From assembly GCF_014156695.1 (NCBI RefSeq), contig NZ_WMLF01000002.1, positions 1 through 37,953 on the forward strand: a stretch of 37,953 bases of DNA. The letters run 5' to 3'. This document shows positions 22,466-29,031 of the stretch, in pieces. Numbering within the stretch: the stretch's first letter is position 1; every line of letters starts with the position of its first letter. The stretch is from Streptomyces durbertensis (GTDB taxonomy: Bacteria > Actinomycetota > Actinomycetes > Streptomycetales > Streptomycetaceae). The translations under genes were made by a program, and so were the position numbers. Below the pieces are notes generated by a model that was not told where the DNA came from, searched no databases, and saw nothing but the letters and a program-made list of their open reading frames with translations.

Positions 22466-24124
22466 TCACGCGGAGGTCTTCGAGGTCTCGGCGGTCGGGG
22501 TCCCGTCTGCCGGGGCCTCAGCGGCCGGGGCCTCAGCCGTCGGGGCCTCAGCCGTCGGGGCCTCAGCCGTCGGCGGCTCGGTGGCCGGGGGCTCAGCGGT
22601 CGGCGGGGCACTCGCGGTGGCTTCGTCCCGCGCGGCACGGTGGAGCAGGAAGCCCGCCAGCAGGCCACCGGCGAACACCGCCAGCGCGCCGATCAGCTGA
22701 CTTGTGCTGACTCCCGAGGCGAAGGCGTCCTTGACCTGTTCCCTGAGTTCCGCCGTCTCGGCCGCTTCCAGCGCCTCGTGCTGGGAGCCGGCCGCGCCGG
22801 CGCCGACAGCCGCCGGCAGCAGTGCCGCGAACCGGGAGCTGAGCACGGCGCCCAGGATCGCGACGCCCAGGCCACCACCGAACTCGGTGATCGTGCCCTG
22901 GACCCCGGCCCCGACGCCGGCCTTCGCCGGCGGGATGGAGCTCATGATCGCGTTTGCCATGGCCGGCATCGCCAGTGCGATGCCGGAGCCCATCAACAGC
23001 AGGCCCAGCAGCATTCCGCCGTAACCGTGGCTGCGGTCGCCGAGAACCGAGACGAGGCCGAGGCCGATCGCCAGCAGCGTCATACCGCCCGCGATGGTGT
23101 TGGCCGCGCCGATCTTCTTCAGCACCTTCGCACCGACGCCCACCACGTTGAGCGCGACGATCATCAGTGCCAGCGGCGCCATGCGCAGACCGGCCTCCAA
23201 CGGCTCGTAGCCGAGCACGAGTTGGAGGTGCTGGGTGAGCAGGAACAGCGAGCCGGCCATGCCGAAGGCGACCAGCAGACCACCGGCGACGGCACCGTTG
23301 AAGCGTCGGTTGCGGAAGAAGCCCATGTCGAGCATGGGGAACGGCACGTGGAGTTCCCAGCGAACGAAGGCGGCCAGCGCCGCCAGGCCCACCGCGCCGG
23401 CGATCAGCACACCGCCGGACGACCAGCCGTGCTCGGGGCCGGAGATGATCGCGTAGACGACGCCGATCATGCCGATGGTGGAGAGCACCGCGCCGATCAG
23501 GTCCGGCCGCTTGCCCTGCGGGTTCTTCGACTCCGGCACGAGCTTGGTCACGGCCAGGCCGCCGATCACCACGACCGGCAGGTTGATGAGGAAGATCGAC
23601 CCCCACCAGAAGTGGTCCAGCAGCACGCCTCCGACCAGCGGCCCGCCGGCGAAGCCAAGCGAGCTGACCGCGCCCCACAGCCCGATCGCCTTCGGCAGTT
23701 CGTCTCCTTCGAAGACCTGCATGATGACCGCGAGCGTGGTGGTCATCAGCAGCGCACCACCGATGCCCATGCCGGCCCGCGCGGCGATCAGCTGCTCGGA
23801 GGTCTGACTGAACGCCGCCACCGCCGAGCCGATGCCGAACAGCGCCAGACCGACCAGCAGGGACTTCTTGCGCCCGTAGCGGTCACTGAGGCTGCCGGCG
23901 GTGAGCAGGAGTCCCGACAGCACCAGCGCGTACGCGTTGATCATCCACTGGATGTCGGCGGTGCTGGCGCCCAGGTCCCTGGTGAGGGAGGGGATGGCCA
24001 GGTTGAGGATCGTGTTGTCCAGGAGGACCACGAGCTGGGCCAGGCAGATGACGGCCAGGATCACCCAGCGCCTGGGGTCTCGGGCCACGGCCGGAGCCGC
24101 GGCGGTCTGTGTCGTGTTGGTCAA
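22466..24124 (-). CDS. 14-TM MFS drug exporter, DHA2 (EmrB/QacA) family (VarS/Ptr-like)
   Basis: 552-aa inner-membrane proton/drug antiporter with a TTG start at 24124. The first helix is followed by DNTILNLAIPSLTRDL (motif D1-like) and LTAGSLSDRYGRKKSL (motif A). Further hydrophobic segments continue to about residue 490, giving about 14 helices. The cytoplasmic C-terminal tail (about 500-545) is a Pro-Thr-Ala-Glu repeat. Its place between GBL receptor genes upstream and a TetR repressor downstream, with a strong inverted repeat in its promoter, marks it as the inducible self-resistance exporter. By synteny with virginiamycin/pristinamycin clusters it would export the peptide streptogramin. 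Substrate is inferred. Confidence 0.92.
   Translation of the reverse strand: MTNTTQTAAAPAVARDPRRWVILAVICLAQLVVLLDNTILNLAIPSLTRDLGASTADIQWMINAYALVLSGLLLTAGSLSDRYGRKKSLLVGLALFGIGSAVAAFSQTSEQLIAARAGMGIGGALLMTTTLAVIMQVFEGDELPKAIGLWGAVSSLGFAGGPLVGGVLLDHFWWGSIFLINLPVVVIGGLAVTKLVPESKNPQGKRPDLIGAVLSTIGMIGVVYAIISGPEHGWSSGGVLIAGAVGLAALAAFVRWELHVPFPMLDMGFFRNRRFNGAVAGGLLVAFGMAGSLFLLTQHLQLVLGYEPLEAGLRMAPLALMIVALNVVGVGAKVLKKIGAANTIAGGMTLLAIGLGLVSVLGDRSHGYGGMLLGLLLMGSGIALAMPAMANAIMSSIPPAKAGVGAGVQGTITEFGGGLGVAILGAVLSSRFAALLPAAVGAGAAGSQHEALEAAETAELREQVKDAFASGVSTSQLIGALAVFAGGLLAGFLLHRAARDEATASAPPTAEPPATEPPTAEAPTAEAPTAEAPAAEAPADGTPTAETSKTSA
22511..22600 (-). repeat. 15-bp tandem repeats encoding the exporter's C-terminal tail
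   Basis: Three identical copies of cggggcctcagccgt (22526-22570) with a one-off copy before (22511-22525) and diverged copies after (to 22600). They encode TAEAP-type pentapeptides in the exporter tail. The period is 15 bp, as in the PKS linker repeat. Confidence 0.85.
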
Positions 24125-24173
24125 GGAAACCCCCGGGGGAGAGGAGCGAGCCAGAAGCGCTCAGTCACGAAGT

Positions 24174-24210
24174 GTTGTACACCGTATATTGAAACTCTAC
24201 GGTGTACAAC
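24174..24210 (-). promoter_or_regulatory. perfect inverted-repeat operator/promoter of the exporter gene
   Basis: Arms GTTGTACACCGTA (24174-24186) and TACGGTGTACAAC (24198-24210) are exact reverse complements around an 11-nt A/T-rich spacer. Because of the symmetry both strands read TTGTAC-N17-TACGGT, a plausible -35/-10 pair, so repressor binding would cover the promoter itself. It lies about 50-86 nt before the exporter TTG. The likely ligand is the TetR at 21624-22379. Confidence 0.75.
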
Positions 24211-24290
24211 TCACTCCGTGTCAACACCCGGCCGCGGGCAGCGGCGACAGACGAGGAACAGGCCGCACACGGCCACGCGGGCCGGCCGCC

Positions 24291-24908
24291 CTACGCGGCC
24301 CCGCAGGTGAGCTGGCCACTCTCCACCGGCCCTGCGGCCAACCTCGGCAGCAGCAGGCGCCAGAACCCGGCGAGCACCCCCGACGACAGCCACTCCTCGT
24401 CGGTGCGCGCCAGCACGTCGCACCCCACCACCACCGCCACCACGGCGGCGGCGGCGTCCCCCGGCGACACCCCGGCGGTCAGGGCACCCTCGCGACGCGC
24501 CTTGTCCAACAGACCCACCACGCCGCGGTGCCACAGCAGCGGGAGGGAGTCGACCACCGATGCCGAGAGGTCCCCGCCGAGGCGGAAGCCGGCGCGCACC
24601 ACCACGTCCTCACGCAGCAGGCGGACCAGCCGGTGGGAGGCGTCGACGAGGGCCTGGATCGCGGGACCCTCCGAGCCGGCGGCGACCTCGGCCAACGCCC
24701 CGACCCTGGCCGCGGCGGCGGCCTCGACCGCGACGGCCAACGCCTCCTTGCTCTCGAAGTGGAAATGCAGGGCGCCGTTACTGACACCGGCACTGCGGCT
24801 GATCGCGGTGAGGGAGGCGGCGGTGAAACCATGGCGGTCGAACGCCTCGGCGGCCGACGCCACCAGCCTCTCGCGCGTGCGGACGGCTCGTTCCTGCTTG
24901 GGCGTCAT
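24291..24908 (-). CDS. TetR-family gamma-butyrolactone receptor homologue (BarB-like)
   Basis: 205 aa, ATG 24908 with AGGAG 5 nt upstream. The N-terminal MTPKQERAVRTRERLVASA, HTH LTAISRSAGVSNGALHFHF and KEALAVAVE are diagnostic of the ArpA/BarA/ScbR group. The ligand domain is shorter than in the neighbouring receptor. It is downstream of the BarA-like gene on the same strand and upstream of the exporter, matching the barA-barB-varS order I recall. BarB-type proteins are often pseudo-receptors that repress antibiotic onset and may not bind the butanolide. Two ARE-like sites precede it (25105-25159), so the upstream receptor probably controls it. Confidence 0.88.
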   Translation of the reverse strand: MTPKQERAVRTRERLVASAAEAFDRHGFTAASLTAISRSAGVSNGALHFHFESKEALAVAVEAAAAARVGALAEVAAGSEGPAIQALVDASHRLVRLLREDVVVRAGFRLGGDLSASVVDSLPLLWHRGVVGLLDKARREGALTAGVSPGDAAAAVVAVVVGCDVLARTDEEWLSSGVLAGFWRLLLPRLAAGPVESGQLTCGAA

Positions 24909-25104
24909 GAGGACTCCTGGCTTCGGCCCTCGGCTACCGAGAGCGAGACGCCCGCTCGGGCGCTCCGGATGACCGCCGACACGGCGGGCTCAGGTCGGGG
25001 GCCGGGCGCCGCCACATCGCCGCGTCGCGTGGCGGACGACAGGGGCCTCCCCGGTGTCGACCAGACCGCTCCGGGGCCCGGAACAACGAGGTCGACACCG
25101 GCAC

Positions 25105-25159
25105 GATACAAACCGTTCGAGCTGGTACGCAATTCAAAACAGACCGGATGGCTTGTTTT
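25105..25159 (-). promoter_or_regulatory. two ARE-like operators upstream of the second receptor gene
   Basis: Site 1 (25105-25129) contains ATACAAACCG followed by GCTGGTACG. Site 2 (25136-25159) has AAAACAGACCGG joined to ATGGCTTGTTTT, agreeing with its reverse complement at 8 of 12 positions. Both match the general ARE pattern (A/T-rich ends, central ACCGG). They lie in the 357-bp gap 24909-25265, which has no credible gene. Confidence 0.65.
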
Positions 25160-25265
25160 AACGCGGCGGCACACCCGCCCCGCTCACTCGTCGCCCTGGT
25201 CGTCGGTGGGCACGCGGAGTGGGTTGTGCGCGGTGGCACGCGGTGGGCACCCGGCGGTTCTGGCC

Positions 25266-25985
25266 CTACCGCTTCCGGGGGCCGGCGGCATCCGCGCCAC
25301 CCGTCGCCGCGTCCCCGCCACCGTCCTCGGACGCCGCACCCCGTGCCGCCGCCTCGGCCTCCGCGGCGACCCGCGCGATGCGGTCCTCGCCCACGTCGAT
25401 CCAGGTGAGCAAGCTCGGGGACACGATCCCGGGCAGCACGTGCTTCCACATCGCAAGGATGCGGCGCCCCAGGTCGACCCGCCCCGACTCCACCCGGGAG
25501 ACCGCCTGAATGCCGGTGAAGCAGCCGACGACGAAGTCGCCGGTCTCCTTGGGGTCCACGTGCGGAAGCACCTCGCCCCGCTCCTTGCCCTCGGCGAGCA
25601 GTCGCGCGCACAGATCCGACCAGGCACCGAACGGACTGGCGTCGGAGAAGTCCACCGGGCCCTGGTCCAGCGAGAGCCTGGTGCCCGCCCTCAGGACGGG
25701 GTCGTGCAGGAGTCCGTGTGCGACCAGCAGGGTGAGATCCACCAACTCCTGCGCCTTGTAGTCCCGCGCGGGCACGGTCACGTTCATGGTCTGCTCACTC
25801 AGCACACCCCTGGCCAACTCCTCCTTGGACGAGAAGTGGAAGTACAGAGCCCCCTTTGTCACGGAGGCCCGATTCAGGATCTCGGCGACCGACGCCGCCT
25901 CGAACCCGTACTCGTCGAACACCGACGCGGCCGCCCTCACGATCGCCCGCCGGGTCCGAACCGCGCGGTCCTGTCGCACTGCCAT
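25266..25985 (-). CDS. gamma-butyrolactone autoregulator receptor (BarA/ArpA-type TetR)
   Basis: 239 aa from ATG 25985 (GGAG about 8 nt upstream, AGGAGAAG stretch); an upstream in-frame ATG at 26039 lacks that support. N-terminus MAVRQDRAVRTRRAIV, HTH VAEILNRASVTKGALYFHF and the core DPVLRAGTRLSLDQG, plus the conserved Trp in MWKHVLPGIV that closes the butanolide pocket in the CprB/ArpA fold, strongly indicate a true GBL receptor. It would hold its targets off until a gamma-butyrolactone accumulates. It is divergent from the AfsA-like gene with an ARE between them, the usual receptor/synthase pairing. The C-terminal Ala/Gly/Asp tail (about 205-239) looks disordered. Confidence 0.92.
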   Translation of the reverse strand: MAVRQDRAVRTRRAIVRAAASVFDEYGFEAASVAEILNRASVTKGALYFHFSSKEELARGVLSEQTMNVTVPARDYKAQELVDLTLLVAHGLLHDPVLRAGTRLSLDQGPVDFSDASPFGAWSDLCARLLAEGKERGEVLPHVDPKETGDFVVGCFTGIQAVSRVESGRVDLGRRILAMWKHVLPGIVSPSLLTWIDVGEDRIARVAAEAEAAARGAASEDGGGDAATGGADAAGPRKR

Positions 25986-26063
25986 CAGGGCTTCTCCTGT
26001 CGAAGTGGTGCCGGCGAACGCCAACCAGCAGTTCGCCAAGCGTGGATAGTGGCGCCTCGGCTA

Positions 26064-26088
26064 CCAAAAGAACCGGTTGGTATGTATC
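26064..26088. promoter_or_regulatory. ARE operator in the receptor/AfsA-like divergent promoter
   Basis: Around 26064-26088 the minus strand reads GATACATACCAACCGGTTCTTTT (written here in part), containing ACATACCAACCGGTT, close to the known ARE consensus. It lies about 80-100 bp before the receptor ATG and 56-80 bp before the AfsA-like ATG, allowing the receptor to autoregulate and to repress the divergent gene. Confidence 0.75.
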
Positions 26089-26143
26089 TTATCGCCAGAG
26101 GCGGAGCAACCCGCCTCGCAAGAGCCTGGACTATGGGGGATCT

Positions 26144-27145
26144 ATGTCTGTGCCTACGCTCTCGCGCCCGACCGAGACGCTCGCCGCAGCACTCGTCGAG
26201 TCGTTCACCGAGCCGGTGACCACCGGCGCCGTATCCGCTTCCGAGCAGGTCAGGGCACCGCAAGCCCGGTTCACCAGCACCGCCCCACGGGAGCTTGTCC
26301 ACCGGGCGGCGGTGGCCGAGGTCTTCCTGACCGGCTGGCACCGGACCGGCGAGAACCGGTTCGCCCTGACCGCGCAGTGGCCCAGGGGGCACAGCTTCTT
26401 CACCCCGGTCGACCGCTGCTACGACCCTCTCCTGCTGGCAGAAACCATCCGACAGGTCGGTACGCTTCTTGCCCACGCCGAGTACGGCGTTCCGCTCGGT
26501 CACCAGTTCCTGATGTGGGACCTGCACCAGTCACTCCACTCCGGGCACATACGGGTGGGCGCTGCGCCCGCCGACCTGGAGTTGGCCGTCACCTGCCACG
26601 ACATACGCCGCCGCGGCCGACGACTCGCCGGCATGCGCTACGAGGTCACCCTCTACCGTGACGGACGAGCGACGGCCTCCGGAGGCGCGTCGTTCGACTG
26701 CACCACCGCGCAGGTCTACCGTCGGATGCGGGGTGAGCGCGCCCACGCGGTGCAGCGGCGGCCCCTGCCACCCGCCGTCGCTCCCTCCTCGGTGAGCCGC
26801 CTGCTGGACATGGACGTCGTGCTGTCCCCGACGGAGGCGCCCCTGCGCTGGCAACTGCGGGCGGACGAGCAGCACCCGGTGCTCTTCGACCACCCGGTCG
26901 ACCACTTCCCCGGCATGGTCCTCGTCGAGGCGGCTCGACAGGCCGCTCAGGCCGCGCACCCGGACCGCCCGTTCCTGCCCGCCGCCATGCACAGCGAGTT
27001 CCACCGGTACGCCGAACTCGACGCCCCGTGCTGGCTCTCCGCCGAGGTGCTCACCCCGATCGGGTCCGGCTCGCGTGCCGTGCGCGTCACCGGCCACCAG
27101 GACGGTCAGGCCGTCTACACCAGCGTCCTGGAGGCGGGCGCATAG
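26144..27145 (+). CDS. AfsA/BarX-family protein (gamma-butyrolactone synthesis)
   Basis: 333 aa from ATG 26144, with GGGGGA just upstream; the frame stays open to 25856 but that part overlaps the receptor gene. Two A-factor-synthesis (hot-dog-like) repeats: the first around residues 50-170 (RTGENRFALTAQWPRG, FFTPVDRCYDPLLLAETIRQ), the second around 215-330 (HPVLFDHPVDHFPGMVLVEAARQAA). AfsA condenses a beta-ketoacyl-ACP with dihydroxyacetone phosphate to start GBL synthesis; BarX of S. virginiae is a homologue placed divergently from barA. It is coupled to the next gene by a 1-nt overlap (TAGTG). The autoregulator's exact type cannot be read from sequence. Confidence 0.92.
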   Translation: MSVPTLSRPTETLAAALVESFTEPVTTGAVSASEQVRAPQARFTSTAPRELVHRAAVAEVFLTGWHRTGENRFALTAQWPRGHSFFTPVDRCYDPLLLAETIRQVGTLLAHAEYGVPLGHQFLMWDLHQSLHSGHIRVGAAPADLELAVTCHDIRRRGRRLAGMRYEVTLYRDGRATASGGASFDCTTAQVYRRMRGERAHAVQRRPLPPAVAPSSVSRLLDMDVVLSPTEAPLRWQLRADEQHPVLFDHPVDHFPGMVLVEAARQAAQAAHPDRPFLPAAMHSEFHRYAELDAPCWLSAEVLTPIGSGSRAVRVTGHQDGQAVYTSVLEAGA

Positions 27146-28107
27146 TGGATGCCTCGCGCCCGCGGGCAGCGGTGGACGGCCCCCTGCTGCTGGTGACCGG
27201 CGGCACCGGCTTCGTGGGCGGCGCGGTGGCAGCGGCTGTTCGAGCGACGCCGGGCGCGCGGCTGCGCCTGGCGTCCCGCCGGCCCTCCGCCGCCTCGGCT
27301 TCGGCCGGCCGTACCATCCGCGCGGACCTGACCGACCCGGCCTCGCTCCGCGGCCTGTGCGACGGCGTCGACGTCCTGCTGCACTGCGCGACCCGGATAG
27401 AGGGGCCGGCCGACCTGACCAGCGAGGTCAACGACCGGGGCACCGAGGCGCTTGTCGAAGAGGCCCTACGCGCCGGGGTGCGCCGCATCGTCTACCTGAG
27501 CACCGCGTCGGTGTACGGGCGCGGCACCTTCCGCGACGTCCGTCCGGAGTCGCTGCCGCTGGCACCCGGCTCGCCGACGAGCGCCAGCCGCGCCGCCGCG
27601 GAGGCCCACGTACTGGCGGCAGGGGGCACGACGCTGCGGCCTCACCTGATCACCGGGGCGGGAGACCGCTGGGTGGTACCGGGTCTCGTCCGGCTGCACC
27701 GACGGCTGCTCGCCTCGGTCGACGGCTGGCCCGCCCGGATCTCCACGGTGGACGTGGCCGACCTCGCCCGGGTCGCGGTCGCCCTCGCCCTCGCCCCCGA
27801 GGACGTCTCCGGGGCATGGCACCCCAACCATCCCGAACCGGTCCGGTGCGACGAGCTGTTCGACGCCCTCGTGCACACCTTCCGGCTGCCGCCGACGCAC
27901 CACGACCTCAGCATCGCGGCGGCCCGCGGCAAGCTCGCCGACCACCCGCGGGACCGCCACCACCTGGACATGCTGGCCACGGACCACTGGTTCGACAGCA
28001 CCCGTCCCTGGTCGGTCACGGGCAGCCGGCCAGGACTCGGCTTCGTCGACAGCCTGCACCGCCACGCCTCGTGGTACCAGGCCCACCTGGCCACCGCCCT
28101 CCCGTGA
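27145..28107 (+). CDS. NAD-dependent epimerase/dehydratase-family (extended SDR) protein, BarS2-like position
   Basis: 320 aa, GTG start overlapping the AfsA-like stop by 1 nt. Extended-SDR fold: NAD-binding LVTGGTGFVGG (about residues 17-27), then IRADLTDP and the strand YLSTASVYG. The canonical YxxxK is not clear: after VYGRG the usual Tyr-Lys helix reads SPTSASRAAAEAHVL, with Ser/Arg in place of Tyr/Lys. Coupling to the AfsA-like gene points to a reductive or epimerising step in butanolide synthesis, as I recall for barS2. The altered catalytic motif means activity is uncertain. Confidence 0.82.
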   Translation: MDASRPRAAVDGPLLLVTGGTGFVGGAVAAAVRATPGARLRLASRRPSAASASAGRTIRADLTDPASLRGLCDGVDVLLHCATRIEGPADLTSEVNDRGTEALVEEALRAGVRRIVYLSTASVYGRGTFRDVRPESLPLAPGSPTSASRAAAEAHVLAAGGTTLRPHLITGAGDRWVVPGLVRLHRRLLASVDGWPARISTVDVADLARVAVALALAPEDVSGAWHPNHPEPVRCDELFDALVHTFRLPPTHHDLSIAAARGKLADHPRDRHHLDMLATDHWFDSTRPWSVTGSRPGLGFVDSLHRHASWYQAHLATALP

Positions 28108-28137
28108 GCGGGCACGCCGCTTCGACGAGTCGCGCCG

Positions 28138-28905
28138 CTAGAGGATCGTGAAGCCGCCGTCCACGGCCAGCGTGGCGCCCGTCACGAAGGAGGCCCGGTC
28201 CGCGCACAACCACGCCGCCGCCTCCGCGATCTCCTCGGGCTCAGCGGTACGGGGCTGGGGCGTGGCGCTGTGCAGGGCGACCTCCGCGCCGGGGTTCTGC
28301 TCGAACCAGGCCGCCACCATTTCGCTCCGGGTGGTGCCCGGGGCGATCGCGTTCACTCTGATTCCCCGCGGACCGTACTCGGCGGCGGCCGCCTTGGTCA
28401 GTCCGATGACGGCGTGCTTGGAGGCGACGTAGGGGGCCGCCACCGGCGTCGCCACCAGTCCACCCGTACTACTGGTGTTGACGATCGAGCCGCCGCCGTT
28501 CTCCAGCATGGCGGCGAGCTCCGGTCGCAGGCAGTTGAAGACGCCCCGCACGTTGACGTCCATGATCTCGTCGTAGACGGCGTCGTCCATCAGGTGCAGC
28601 GGGGTCCGGCCGGTGCCGTAACCGGCGTTGTTGAAGGCCGCGTCGAGCCGCCCGAAGCGCTCCACGGTGAACTCCACCGCGCGGACCGCGTCCGCTGCCA
28701 CCGAAACGTCCGCCACCACGTGGGCGGCCTGGGCGCCGGCGGCACGCAGCTCCCGGACCAGGATCTCCAGCAGCTCCTCGCGACGCGCCGAGACCACCAC
28801 CGCGGCGCCCTCCCGGGCGAACACCCGCGCGGCTGCCGCCCCGATGCCGCTGCTGGCCCCCGTGATGAGAACAGTCTTCCCCGACAGAAATCCTCGATCA
28901 GACAT
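28138..28905 (-). CDS. classical short-chain dehydrogenase/reductase
   Basis: 255 aa. TGASSGIG (residues about 15-22) binds the cofactor; NNAG (about 92-95); catalytic Ser in NTSSTGG and YVASK (Tyr-Lys) are complete; C-terminal VTGATLAVDGGF is typical of classical SDRs. The residue after the first strand (SARREE) suggests NADP(H). It converges with the epimerase gene 30 nt away. There is no obvious Shine-Dalgarno before ATG 28905, so the mRNA may be leaderless. It may reduce the 6-keto butanolide precursor (BarS1 role) or a pathway ketone; generic metabolism is also possible. Confidence 0.88.
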   Translation of the reverse strand: MSDRGFLSGKTVLITGASSGIGAAAARVFAREGAAVVVSARREELLEILVRELRAAGAQAAHVVADVSVAADAVRAVEFTVERFGRLDAAFNNAGYGTGRTPLHLMDDAVYDEIMDVNVRGVFNCLRPELAAMLENGGGSIVNTSSTGGLVATPVAAPYVASKHAVIGLTKAAAAEYGPRGIRVNAIAPGTTRSEMVAAWFEQNPGAEVALHSATPQPRTAEPEEIAEAAAWLCADRASFVTGATLAVDGGFTIL

Positions 28906-28977
28906 GCGAAGAGTGTGTCACCACGCCGACTCGGCCGGCGAGGCGCGCACGAGGACGCCGCACCGACACGCACTGCA

Positions 28978-29027
28978 TCCGGCTCCGGGCCCTGAGCCGC
29001 GGGGGAGGGCATGGACCCGGAGCCGGA
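28978..29027 (-). terminator. 12-bp hairpin terminator of the ABC-F gene
   Basis: Arms tccggctccggg (28978-28989) and cccggagccgga (29016-29027) are perfect complements with a 26-nt loop, placed 5 nt after the ABC-F stop. The 126-bp gap 28906-29031 holds nothing else but the upstream region of the SDR gene. Confidence 0.7.
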
Positions 29028-29031
29028 GTCT

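Noticed and set aside
22406..24310. 634-codon plus-strand frame antisense to the exporter
   Set aside because: Gln/Arg/His-rich shadow of a clear 14-TM membrane protein on the minus strand.
23901..26219. 772-codon plus-strand frame across two TetR genes
   Set aside because: It crosses two minus-strand regulators with good ribosome sites and their operators; no domain seen.
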